A stretch of DNA of 64,000 bases from Humibacter sp049446075. Lineage in GTDB: Bacteria; Actinomycetota; Actinomycetes; Actinomycetales; Microbacteriaceae. Below, piece by piece: positions 25,799 through 33,870 of this stretch (position 1 is its first letter; the number at the start of each line of letters is the position of its first letter). Position numbers and translations under genes: made by a program. The notes beneath the pieces are model-generated. The model was not told the origin of the DNA. It made no database searches and saw nothing but the letters and a program-made list of their open reading frames with translations. The stretch covers positions 2,356,001 through 2,420,000 of the forward strand of contig NZ_JBMSEB010000001.1 of the NCBI RefSeq assembly GCF_049446075.1, read 5' to 3'.

Positions 25799-27019
25799 AT
25801 GGCAACCAAGAGGATCATAGGAGCGCTGGCCGCGGCAGCAGCGATCGCGCTCCTGACCGCCGGCTGTGTGAACCAGTCGTCGACCGGAGGATCCACCTCC
25901 GGAGCGAGCAAGATCAACCTGCCCGCGCAGACATCGATCGACGTTCCGAAAGACGCAGTTCTGCCCGCCGGCGACGGCAAGGCGAAGTGCGCGAGTGGGC
26001 TGACGCTCGCCTACATCGGCGCAGAGACCGGCCCGAACGCGCAGCTGGGCATCAACATCTACAACGGCGTGCAGCTGGCCGTCGACCAGCACAACAAGGC
26101 CAACCCGGACTGCCAGGTGCAGTTCAAGAAATTCGACACCGAGGGCGACCCGGGCAAGGCGCCCGGCGTCGTGACGCAGGCCGTGAACGAGCCTGACATC
26201 ATCGGCGTCGTCGGCCTGCCGTTCTCCGGCGAGTCGAAGGCCACGGGCGGCATCTTCGAGCAGTCGAACCTGGTGCACATCACCGCGTCGGCCACCAACC
26301 CCGGCCTCACGCAGAACGGATGGACCACCTTCTTCCGGGCGCTCGGCAACGACAACGTGCAGGGCCCGGCGGCCGCGAAGTTCGCCACCGGCAAGCTGCA
26401 GGCCAAGAAGGTCTACGTGGTGCAGGACGACTCCGACTACGGCATCGGCCTGTCGACGGCTGTGCAGAAGGCGCTCGGATCCAACCTGGCGGGCACCGAC
26501 AAGGTGACCACCGGCCAGAAGGACTTCTCGGCGACGGTCAGCAAGATCATCAACGCCAAGCCTGACGCGGTCTACTACTCGGGCTACTACGCGGAGGGCG
26601 CACCCTTCGACCAGCAGCTCGTGAACAAGGGCTTCAAGGGCATCTTCATCGGGCCCGACGGTGTGAAGGACGACCAGTTCATCAAGCTGGCCGGCAGCGC
26701 GTCGAACAACGCGTACTTCACCTGCCCCTGCCTCCCGGGTGAGCTGATCAAGACGTTCGCGGATCAGTACCAGTCGGCGTTCAACGCAGCCCCAGGAACC
26801 TACTCCATCGAGGGTTACGACTCGGCCACCATCCTGCTCACGGGCATCGACAAGGGCAACACCGACCGCGCGAAGCTCAAGGACTTCGTCAAGAGCTACG
26901 ACGCGGACGGCCTGAGCAAGCACTACAAGTGGGACTCCACTGGCGAGCTCGCGCAGTCCACGGTGTACGGCTACAAGGTCGACAGCGGCAAGATCGTGTC
27001 CGTCGGAAAGATCGGCTAG
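25799..27019 (+). CDS. livK: Branched-chain amino acid ABC transporter substrate-binding lipoprotein
   Basis: 406 residues. A lipoprotein signal with lipobox LTAGC (Cys about 23) precedes the Leu/Ile/Val-binding fold: LTLAYIGAETGPNAQLGINIYNGVQLAV is the family start, and later TFFRALGNDNVQGPAAAKF and YAEGAPFDQQLV. It binds branched-chain amino acids or a related solute outside the membrane. First gene of a five-gene liv operon. A CACAAT -10-like box at 25680-25685 in an AT-richer stretch would give a leader of about 110 bases. A 15-bp hairpin follows the gene. Confidence 0.94.
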   Translation: MATKRIIGALAAAAAIALLTAGCVNQSSTGGSTSGASKINLPAQTSIDVPKDAVLPAGDGKAKCASGLTLAYIGAETGPNAQLGINIYNGVQLAVDQHNKANPDCQVQFKKFDTEGDPGKAPGVVTQAVNEPDIIGVVGLPFSGESKATGGIFEQSNLVHITASATNPGLTQNGWTTFFRALGNDNVQGPAAAKFATGKLQAKKVYVVQDDSDYGIGLSTAVQKALGSNLAGTDKVTTGQKDFSATVSKIINAKPDAVYYSGYYAEGAPFDQQLVNKGFKGIFIGPDGVKDDQFIKLAGSASNNAYFTCPCLPGELIKTFADQYQSAFNAAPGTYSIEGYDSATILLTGIDKGNTDRAKLKDFVKSYDADGLSKHYKWDSTGELAQSTVYGYKVDSGKIVSVGKIG

Positions 27020-27036
27020 TCCAAGCGGTACCTCCC

Positions 27037-27077
27037 GCCGCGCCGTGGGGCATCTCCACTTCGCCCCACGGCGCGGC
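27037..27077 (+). promoter_or_regulatory. Strong hairpin between livK and livH
   Basis: Perfect 15-bp arms GCCGCGCCGTGGGGC (27037-27051) and GCCCCACGGCGCGGC (27063-27077), with an 11-base loop. No T-run follows. Placed right after the binding-protein gene, it probably shields the livK message from 3' decay or causes partial termination, giving more binding protein than membrane parts. Confidence 0.75.
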
Positions 27078-27146
27078 CATGCTTGACCCGAAACAGCCGA
27101 AACCCGCCGAAGGCGTCGGGCTTCGACACGGCACCGGAAGAACCAC

Positions 27147-28175
27147 ATGCTCGCCACCCTCCTCTCGCTGCCGGCGGCTCTGCCGGCAGCCGTCCACGCC
27201 GACAACAGCTGGATCAACTTCGACGTCAACTCACTGCTTCAGAACTTCTGGCCCGCGACGTTCGACGGCCTCACCTTCGGCGCCATCTACGCTCTGGTGG
27301 CACTCGGTTACACGCTCGTCTACGGCGTTCTGAACCTCATCAACTTCGCGCACTCCGAGGTCTTCATCATGGGGTGCTACGGCGTGGTCTTCACGCTGAC
27401 GAGCCTCGGCTTCGGCCCGAACCCGCCGAACCTCTCGATCTGGGCCATCATCGCGAACCTGCTGCTGGCGATGGTCGTCGGCATGGTGTTCTCGGTGGTC
27501 ACGGCGTTCGTGATCGAACGGGTCGCATATCGGCCGCTGCGGCGCCGCGGCGCGTCCAGGCTCGCCTTCCTCATCACGGCGATCGGCGCATCCTTCGCCA
27601 TCCAGTACACGATCTTCCTCATCCGGGGCGGCAACGCAGAGCCCTCGGTGACCATGTTCATCCCGACGCCCGTCTTCCAGGTCTTCGGGGCGATCATCGA
27701 CAGCCAGCAGCTCACGATCGTGATCGCGGCGGTCGTGCTGATGGTGCTGACCGACCAGTACATCCGTCGCTCGCGCGTCGGCCGTGGCATCCGCGCCGTC
27801 GCACAGGATCCGGACACGGCCACGCTCATGGGCGTGAACAAGGACCGCATCATCGTGACCACGTTCGTGATCGGCGGCCTGCTGGCCGGCGCGGCGGCGT
27901 TGTTCTACGTGATGAAGGTGCCGAGCGGCGTCATCTACAACGGCGGGTTCGTGCTCGGCATCAAGGCGTTCGCCGCCGCCGTGCTCGGCGGCATCGGAAA
28001 CGTTAGAGGGGCACTGCTCGGCGGTCTGCTCATCGGCGTGATCGGCAACTACGGCCAGCTGCTGCTTGGCGACTCGCAGTGGACCGACGTGGTCGCGTTC
28101 ATCGTGCTGGTGCTCGTTCTGCTCGTGCGGCCGTCCGGCTTGCTCGGTCAGACTCTCGGAAGGAGCCGCGCATGA
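27147..28175 (+). CDS. livH: Branched-chain amino acid ABC transporter permease LivH
   Basis: 342 residues with about eight membrane segments. The family start GLTFGAIYALVALGYTLVYGVLNLINFAHSE is unmistakable, and the cytoplasmic EAA-like loop is RAVAQDPDTATLMGVNKDRII. An N-terminal hydrophobic stretch (MLATLLSLPAALPAAVHA) looks like an additional signal-type segment. It makes the membrane pore with LivM. Stop overlaps the livM ATG (ATGA). Confidence 0.94.
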   Translation: MLATLLSLPAALPAAVHADNSWINFDVNSLLQNFWPATFDGLTFGAIYALVALGYTLVYGVLNLINFAHSEVFIMGCYGVVFTLTSLGFGPNPPNLSIWAIIANLLLAMVVGMVFSVVTAFVIERVAYRPLRRRGASRLAFLITAIGASFAIQYTIFLIRGGNAEPSVTMFIPTPVFQVFGAIIDSQQLTIVIAAVVLMVLTDQYIRRSRVGRGIRAVAQDPDTATLMGVNKDRIIVTTFVIGGLLAGAAALFYVMKVPSGVIYNGGFVLGIKAFAAAVLGGIGNVRGALLGGLLIGVIGNYGQLLLGDSQWTDVVAFIVLVLVLLVRPSGLLGQTLGRSRA

Positions 28176-29389
28176 CCGCCATCGGAGGGGGAACACCCAC
28201 CCCCACTGCCCGCGCGGCACAGCTGCTGGAGCAGGACGAATCCTTCGGCGGGCGCAAGCAGTTCCTCGGCGGCTGGCGTCGGCGATGGAACCGCATGGCC
28301 CGCTGGCAGCAGTGGCTGTTCATCCTCATCGTGCTGGCGGCTGTCTACTACCTGCCCATCGCCAATCCGTGGCTGATCTCGACTGAGCCGGGCAACGACT
28401 TCCCCATCGCGTGCTTCCAGATGGCGGTCTACGCGCTGGTCGCGGTCGGCCTGAACGTGGTGGTCGGTTTCGCCGGCCTGCTCGACCTCGGATACATCGC
28501 GTTCTTCGCCATCGGGTCGTACACGGCTGCGTTCTTCACGTCGCCGGATTCGACGCTCATCCACATTCCCTATCTGTGGACCCTTCCGCTGGCACTCGGC
28601 ATCGCCATGGTGTTCGGGGTCGCGCTCGGTCTGCCGACACTGCGCTTGCGCGGTGACTATCTCGCGATCGTCACTCTCGGCTTCGGTGAGATCATCCGAA
28701 TCCTCGCGACCATCATCCCCGCGGCCCGTGGCCAGGTCGGGTTCCAGGAGGTCGGGCATCCGCCGGGGACGACGTCGGACGGGCATCCGATCTTCTCCGT
28801 CTCGAACGGAACGCCCTGGTACTGGCTGGCTGTGACGATCGTCGTCGTTGTACTCGTGCTGGTCGGAAACCTGGAGCGCAGTCGAGTGGGCAGGGCCTGG
28901 ATCGCCATCCGCGAAGACGAAGACGCCGCGGAGATCATGGGCGTACCGACATTCAAGTTCAAACTGTGGGCCTTCGCGATCGGCGCCGGCATCGGCGGAC
29001 TCTCGGGAGCGCTGTTCGCGGGTCAGGTGGGCTTCGTCAACAACCAGAAGTTCGACGTCGCCACCTCGATGCTGTTCGTCGCGGCCGTCGTGCTCGGCGG
29101 CTCGGGCAACAAGGTCGGTGCCATCCTGGGCGGCGCCATCGTGGCGTACATCCCGTTGCGGTTCACGGCGATCGCCGACTGGAAGTACTGGATCTTCGGC
29201 ATCCTGCTCATCATCATGATGATCTTCCGGCCACAGGGGCTCGTCGCGGCCAAGTCGCACCTGCTGACGTACTCGCGGGTGATCGGCGATCGGGTGAGAG
29301 CCCTGAGAGCGGTGCGGGCGAAGCCCGATGTACCCGTCGAGGTGCACGAAACCGCCGAACCCGACCCTGTGACGGGAGGCGTCGAATGA
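28172..29389 (+). CDS. livM: Branched-chain amino acid ABC transporter permease LivM
   Basis: 405 residues. A cytoplasmic N-terminus of about 50 residues is followed by roughly nine membrane segments. AVGLNVVVGFAGLLDLGYIAFFAIGSYTAA is the LivM signature, and the coupling loop is IREDEDAAEIMGVPTFKFKLWAFAIGA. ATG 28172 overlaps the livH stop and has GGAAGGAG just upstream, so it is preferred over the longer open frame. The C-terminal tail is acidic and hydrophilic. Stop overlaps livG. Confidence 0.94.
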   Translation: MTAIGGGTPTPTARAAQLLEQDESFGGRKQFLGGWRRRWNRMARWQQWLFILIVLAAVYYLPIANPWLISTEPGNDFPIACFQMAVYALVAVGLNVVVGFAGLLDLGYIAFFAIGSYTAAFFTSPDSTLIHIPYLWTLPLALGIAMVFGVALGLPTLRLRGDYLAIVTLGFGEIIRILATIIPAARGQVGFQEVGHPPGTTSDGHPIFSVSNGTPWYWLAVTIVVVVLVLVGNLERSRVGRAWIAIREDEDAAEIMGVPTFKFKLWAFAIGAGIGGLSGALFAGQVGFVNNQKFDVATSMLFVAAVVLGGSGNKVGAILGGAIVAYIPLRFTAIADWKYWIFGILLIIMMIFRPQGLVAAKSHLLTYSRVIGDRVRALRAVRAKPDVPVEVHETAEPDPVTGGVE

Positions 29390-30429
29390 GCGACCATCGC
29401 GAGGAGTCAAGGCCCCCTCGATCGGAGCACGTGCCTGCCGAGAACGATCCGAACCTCGGGGCCATCCCCGAGTCGGTGCCCGACGAGGGGCCGAAGGATG
29501 CCGACCTCACCGATGTCGGACCCGACCCTTCCCCCGAGGCCGACGCCGATGTCCCTGACCCCGAGGAGCTCGCTGCGACGCTGGCCGAGGCGGGTGTCGA
29601 CGCGGAGCTTGCCGAGGCCGCGGCATCCGAGCGCGATATCGCGGTGGGTGTCGGCGAGCCGATCGTCGAGGTGAACGCCGTCACGGTCAAGTTCGGTGGT
29701 CTCGTCGCTCTCGACGACGTGACCTTCCACATCAACCGCGGTGAGATCCTCGGGCTGATCGGGCCGAACGGCGCAGGCAAGACCACGGCGTTCAACGCCA
29801 TGACGGGCGTCTACAAGCCGACCAGCGGCGACGTGCTCATGGAGGGCGTCTCGATCAAGGGCAGAAAGCAGCACAAGATCACGCGAGCCGGGCTCGCGCG
29901 CACGTTCCAGAACATCCGCCTGTTCGGCGAGATGACGGCGCTCGAGAACGTCGTCGTCGGCCTGGATGCCCGCCACCGCACGAGCGTGCCCGGCGCGCTG
30001 GTACGCAGCCCGCGGCACTACCGGGAGGAGAGGTCGTCCATCGATCGGGGGCTCGCCCTGCTGGAGTTCGTGGGCATCGCGGACTACGCGAACACGCTCT
30101 CCCGCCACCTGCCGTACGGCAGCCAGCGCCGACTGGAGATCGCTCGAGCCCTGGCGACCGACCCGAAGGTGCTCTGCCTGGACGAACCGGCTGCCGGCTT
30201 CAACCCGGCGGAGAAGGAACAGCTGATGGAGCTCATCCGCACCATCCGCGCCGACGGCTACACCGTGCTGCTCATCGAGCACGACATGAAGCTGGTCATG
30301 GGCGTCTGCGACCGCATCGTGGTGCTCGAGTTCGGAAAGAAGATCGCGGACGGATCGCCTGCAGAGGTGCGCAACGACCCTCGCGTGATCTCCGCCTACC
30401 TGGGAGAGCCAGATGACGACGCTGCTTGA
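29386..30429 (+). CDS. livG: Branched-chain amino acid ABC transporter ATPase LivG, with acidic N-terminal extension
   Basis: 347 residues; LivG is normally about 255-270. The ATPase starts near residue 93 (IVEVNAVTVKFGGLVALDDV), with Walker A GPNGAGKTT, the LivG-specific ARTFQNIRLFGEMTALENV, the signature region LPYGSQRRLEIARAL, Walker B VLCLDEPAAGFNP and H-loop LLIEHDM. The first 90 residues are acidic and rich in Pro, Glu, Asp and Ala, with no recognised domain. The ATG overlaps the livM stop, so the extension is probably translated. It overlaps livF by 17 bases. Confidence 0.93.
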   Translation: MSDHREESRPPRSEHVPAENDPNLGAIPESVPDEGPKDADLTDVGPDPSPEADADVPDPEELAATLAEAGVDAELAEAAASERDIAVGVGEPIVEVNAVTVKFGGLVALDDVTFHINRGEILGLIGPNGAGKTTAFNAMTGVYKPTSGDVLMEGVSIKGRKQHKITRAGLARTFQNIRLFGEMTALENVVVGLDARHRTSVPGALVRSPRHYREERSSIDRGLALLEFVGIADYANTLSRHLPYGSQRRLEIARALATDPKVLCLDEPAAGFNPAEKEQLMELIRTIRADGYTVLLIEHDMKLVMGVCDRIVVLEFGKKIADGSPAEVRNDPRVISAYLGEPDDDAA

Positions 30430-31129
30430 ACTCGAGAACGTCGTGGTCGGCTACGGCCGCATCGAGGCGCTGCACGGACTGTCGTTCACGGTCGAGCAGG
30501 GCGAGATCGTCTCGCTCATCGGCGCCAACGGTGCGGGCAAGACCACGACGATGAAGGCCATCTCCGGACTGCTGAACCTCAGCAAGGGGTCGATCAAGTT
30601 CGACGGCCAGGACATCACGAAGATGAGGGCGCACATCCGGGTCGCGAGGGGCATCTCGCAGGCGCCGGAGGGGCGAGGGATCTTCCCTGGGATGACGGTG
30701 CTCGAGAACCTCGACATGGGCACGTACGGCCGCAAGGACCGCACGGGCGTCAAGGAGGACCTCGATCGCGTCTTCTCGTTGTTCCCACGGCTGGCCGAGC
30801 GCAAGTCCCAGGTGGGCGGCACGATGTCGGGTGGCGAGCAGCAGATGCTCGCGATCGGACGCGCCCTGATGGGCCGGCCTCGCCTGCTGCTGCTCGACGA
30901 ACCGTCGATGGGACTGGCGCCGCAGTTCATCAAGCAGATCTTCCGCATCGTCACGGAGATCAACGAGCAGGGGACCACGATCCTGCTCGTGGAGCAGAAC
31001 GCCAACCAGGCGCTCGCACGCGCCCACCGCGCCTTCGTGCTCGAGACCGGCACGATCACGCACAGCGGAACGGGCAAGGAGCTGCTGACGAACTCCGCCA
31101 TCAAGGAGGCGTACCTGGGCGTCGCGTGA
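30413..31129 (+). CDS. livF: Branched-chain amino acid ABC transporter ATPase LivF
   Basis: 238 residues, family length. VVVGYGRIEALHGLSFTVEQGEIV starts the domain; Walker A GANGAGKTT, the LivF-typical ISQAPEGRGIFPGMTVLENL, signature MSGGEQQMLAIGRALM, Walker B LLLLDEPSMGLAP and H-loop LLVEQNA. It pairs with LivG to drive import. Last gene of the operon. An inverted repeat element follows at 31155-31244. Confidence 0.95.
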   Translation: MTTLLELENVVVGYGRIEALHGLSFTVEQGEIVSLIGANGAGKTTTMKAISGLLNLSKGSIKFDGQDITKMRAHIRVARGISQAPEGRGIFPGMTVLENLDMGTYGRKDRTGVKEDLDRVFSLFPRLAERKSQVGGTMSGGEQQMLAIGRALMGRPRLLLLDEPSMGLAPQFIKQIFRIVTEINEQGTTILLVEQNANQALARAHRAFVLETGTITHSGTGKELLTNSAIKEAYLGVA

Positions 31130-31154
31130 CGCCCGTGCCGCTGCGAGTACCGCC

Positions 31155-31244
31155 GGTTGAGTAGCGACGCCGTAGGCGACGCGTATCGAAACCCGCTCGC
31201 CGGATCGACCGGGTTTCGATACGCGCCTTCGGCGCTAATGAACC
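31155..31244. repeat. Head-to-head intergenic repeats between livF and the epimerase gene
   Basis: A GGTTGAGTAGCG...TATCGAAACCC copy (31155-31194) is followed after 16 bases by an inverted copy GGGTTTCGATACGCG...CTAATGAACC (31211-31244). The two can fold into a long hairpin and sit between convergent genes, so they may work as a two-way terminator. Same family as 747-826 and 11387-11456. Confidence 0.8.
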
Positions 31245-31270
31245 TGCGGTGGGTGGATGCCGTCGGTGCG

Positions 31271-32335
31271 TTACCTGACCTTGGCGGCGGCGAGGTATGC
31301 GTCTTCCGAGGCGTAGTCGAACCAGGCATCCGCTCCGTAACGGTGCACGAGGTGCGGGAACAACGCGCGCCATGTCACCTGCCTGCGCTGGGCGCCGTCG
31401 GCGACATCGACGATCCACTCGATGTCCGCTCGCACGGCTTCCCGGTAGGGCGCCGGCGGCTCGAAGCCGAGCTCGTCCTTCGCCCGCTGAGTGCTCAGCA
31501 CGATCGGGTGAGGCGTCGACCACGGTGTTCTCCCCACACCGCCTGTGGGAGCGCCGGAGACCGGTACGAGCTCGACACCGCGGTCCATTGCGCTGAAGAC
31601 CGCTTCGGCGATGTCGGTGACGGTCACGTCGTCGTCCGCGACGTTGAGCACGCGTTTGCCGGGGCGCTCGGCGCACAGCCTGGTCAGCTCGGCGATGGCC
31701 GCCGTCGAGGTAGGGCTGAAGCGGCTCGCCCCGTCGTACGCGAGCACCACGCGCTCGCGGCGATCTCGCACCCGCTTCACGAAGTACCACTCCCGGAGCG
31801 CCTCGCTGAAGGGGCCATGCACGGCGCCCGGCCGCAGGATGCTCACGGGCAGGTCGTCGGCATCCAGAAGTGTGCGCTCGAGTTGCGCCTTCAGCACGCC
31901 GTACGTCGGTGCACCATCGGCGATCGTGGGTTGCGACTCGTCGATGGGGTCCGGGAAGTGCGGGAAGTCATCCTCGGTCGTTGCGGTGTCGAGGTTGCGG
32001 CCCTCTGCGTCCTGGTAGACGCCGCCCGTGGAGATGACGACGACCGAGCCGACGGCTCCCGTGAGTCTCGTGAGCTGCTCGGCGTGCGTGCTGTCGTACG
32101 CCACGGTGTCGAGGACCAGGTCGTGGCCTTCGGCGAGCGGTAGCAGGGCCTCGGTATCGTCGCGGTCGACCCGCACCGAGGTCACGTCGAGTTCGTTCAG
32201 TGCGGAGTCGACGTGATGGGCGCCGCGGTGCCCGAGCAGTACAGACCACCCTCGCTCCGCCAGATGCCTGGCCGCTGCAGTGCCGATCTGACCGGTTCCG
32301 CCGATGATGAACGCCGCCTTGCCCCTGCCAGCCAT
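31271..32335 (-). CDS. NAD-dependent epimerase/dehydratase family (extended SDR-like)
   Basis: 354 residues. The N-terminal nucleotide motif is FIIGGTGQIGTAAARHLAERG. VVISTGGVYQD holds the Ser/Thr strand, and the active-site YxxxK is YGVLKAQLE. SILRPGAVHGP and the C-terminal substrate region STQRAKDELGFEPP follow the epimerase pattern. The substrate is unknown; nucleotide-sugar or reductase activity is possible. ATG 32335 is supported by TAGCGT 6 bases before it (leaderless). It stands alone between the liv operon and the DUF4232 gene. Confidence 0.88.
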   Translation of the reverse strand: MAGRGKAAFIIGGTGQIGTAAARHLAERGWSVLLGHRGAHHVDSALNELDVTSVRVDRDDTEALLPLAEGHDLVLDTVAYDSTHAEQLTRLTGAVGSVVVISTGGVYQDAEGRNLDTATTEDDFPHFPDPIDESQPTIADGAPTYGVLKAQLERTLLDADDLPVSILRPGAVHGPFSEALREWYFVKRVRDRRERVVLAYDGASRFSPTSTAAIAELTRLCAERPGKRVLNVADDDVTVTDIAEAVFSAMDRGVELVPVSGAPTGGVGRTPWSTPHPIVLSTQRAKDELGFEPPAPYREAVRADIEWIVDVADGAQRRQVTWRALFPHLVHRYGADAWFDYASEDAYLAAAKVR

Positions 32336-32341
32336 GCACCA

Positions 32342-32347
32342 ACGCTA
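32342..32347 (-). promoter_or_regulatory. Candidate -10 box of the epimerase gene
   Basis: TAGCGT on the minus strand, 6 bases before the ATG at 32335; leaderless arrangement. Confidence 0.4.
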
Positions 32348-32399
32348 TGCCGCGCGGGGTTCCGGGGGGAGGGGTCTTCGCGACGCAGATCCGGTCAGA

Positions 32400-33104
32400 T
32401 CACTGCGGGGCGACGGGGGCGATGACGGTGAGCAGGTGCACCTGGGCGTTCTGGCATGCGGTCAGGTTCTGGGTCTGCACGAACACCGACTGGGTGGAGT
32501 GTGGCGGGTACACGCGGAAGCCGTCTGCCGCGAGCGGCTGGCACTCGCCCGGGTCATAGTTGCCGGCCTGGGCGATCCGCACGTTCGCCGCCACCGTGGA
32601 ACCCGGCTGCAGAGTGTTCTGCACGATGGGCTTGGACTGATCCCAGTCGGCTGGCGCGCCAAGCTGCGTTCCGTTGCCCTTGCCGACGAACGAGACCCCT
32701 GGGAACCCGTGCAGTTCGCACGCCTTCGACGAGCTGTTTTTGAAGAGGATGGGCACGTACGTGCTGCCGGCGGCCCCGCTCATCGAGCCGAGCGTGACCG
32801 AGAGGTCGCTGACCGAGCAGGTCGCCGTGGCGCCGGATGTCTGGGTGGGCGTCGGAGTGCCACCGCTGTGCGTCGGGCTCGGCGTGGTGGGCGTGACGAT
32901 GGGGCTGGCGGTCGGATCCACCTTCGTGCCCTTCGCGAAGACCAGGGTCGCCACCACGATGATGAGGATCGCCACGAGAACCGAGAGCACGATGATCGCG
33001 ATCGTGCGTCCGCGCATGCCTCTCGGGTTGTCCGGTCCGCTTGGCCCGTCCGGCCCGGCCCCGCCGTCACCGAACGGCTCGGGGAACCCCTGCTGATCGC
33101 TCAT
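32400..33104 (-). CDS. Membrane-anchored DUF4232 domain protein
   Basis: 234 residues. A Gly/Pro/Asp-rich cytoplasmic start of about 30 residues, one membrane segment (TIAIIVLSVLVAILIIVVATLVF), a Ser/Thr/Pro-rich linker (PTPTQTSGATAT), then an extracellular DUF4232 domain of about 130 residues. The domain shows the family pattern of cysteines around SVSDLSVTLG, the NSSSKACELHGFPGVSFV core and a closing Cys. The function is unknown; such proteins are envelope-exposed in actinobacteria. Two disulfides are likely outside the cell. No operon link to neighbours is clear. Confidence 0.85.
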   Translation of the reverse strand: MSDQQGFPEPFGDGGAGPDGPSGPDNPRGMRGRTIAIIVLSVLVAILIIVVATLVFAKGTKVDPTASPIVTPTTPSPTHSGGTPTPTQTSGATATCSVSDLSVTLGSMSGAAGSTYVPILFKNSSSKACELHGFPGVSFVGKGNGTQLGAPADWDQSKPIVQNTLQPGSTVAANVRIAQAGNYDPGECQPLAADGFRVYPPHSTQSVFVQTQNLTACQNAQVHLLTVIAPVAPQ

Positions 33105-33173
33105 TCACCTATCGTGCACTGCCGGGCCGTCCGGGCACTCGCGACCTGCCGAGATGCCCCGTCGATGGGGGTG

Positions 33174-33806
33174 TCAGGAGCCGGATGCTGCCTGCGCGGC
33201 CTCGAACTCACGGTCGAGCAGCCCGAAGATCGCCACGTCGTGCCACTCGCCGTCGACGTGATCGCGCTCGCGCAACAGCGCCTCGCGGGTCATGCCGAGG
33301 ATGTCGCACAGACGAGCGGATGCCTGGTTGCCTGCATCCAGCTCGGCATACACCCGGTGCGCGCCGAGCTCGCGGAATGCGACGCCGAGGAGCGCGGTTG
33401 CTGCCTCGGTGGCGAAGCCGCGGCCGTGCACCGCCGGGTGGAACACCCAGCCGATCTCGACCTGCGCGTCTTTGGCGCTCTTCACGAACAGGCTGACGTC
33501 GCCGATGACGCGATGGTCGTTCGTGCCGTCGGTCGCGCACAGCTCGACCGCGAAAATGAGTCCGTCGCCGTCTTCTGCGAGCCGATCGAGCGCGATGCGC
33601 TTTTCGAGGTTCTTCGCCGGCTCGTCGTGGTCGTGCACCTCCCAGCGCAGGTAGCGCACCACGTCGGTGCGCTTCTGGTAGTTCTCACTGCGGTGCTCGA
33701 GGTCGCTCTTGGTGAGGGGGCGCAGCCGCAACCGGTCGGTTGCGATCTCGCGCGTCTCGAAGGGCAGCGCCAGCAGGCGGGCGTCGGTCGTCGTCTCGGA
33801 AGTCAT
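33174..33806 (-). CDS. GNAT-family N-acetyltransferase (RimJ/RimL-like)
   Basis: 210 residues. The domain starts with TDRLRLRPLTKSDL and has the family core VEIGWVFHPAVHGRGFATEAATALL (acetyl-CoA loop variant of Q/RxxGxG/A) and GAHRVYAELDAGNQASARLCDILGM. It moves an acetyl group from acetyl-CoA to an amine, possibly a protein N-terminus or small molecule; the target is unknown. ATG 33806 has GAAGGGACG about 7 bases upstream. It sits between a DUF4232 gene and hemA, all leftward, with gaps of about 65 bases. Confidence 0.88.
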   Translation of the reverse strand: MTSETTTDARLLALPFETREIATDRLRLRPLTKSDLEHRSENYQKRTDVVRYLRWEVHDHDEPAKNLEKRIALDRLAEDGDGLIFAVELCATDGTNDHRVIGDVSLFVKSAKDAQVEIGWVFHPAVHGRGFATEAATALLGVAFRELGAHRVYAELDAGNQASARLCDILGMTREALLRERDHVDGEWHDVAIFGLLDREFEAAQAASGS

Positions 33807-33870
33807 AATGGCGTCCCTTCGTCGTCTGTGACTGTTGCCTCATAGGCAGGCATCCGCGCGCGGCACGCGG

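Noticed and set aside
28148..29410. 420-residue open frame antisense to livM
   Set aside because: Antisense shadow with repetitive charged residues; livM is unambiguous.
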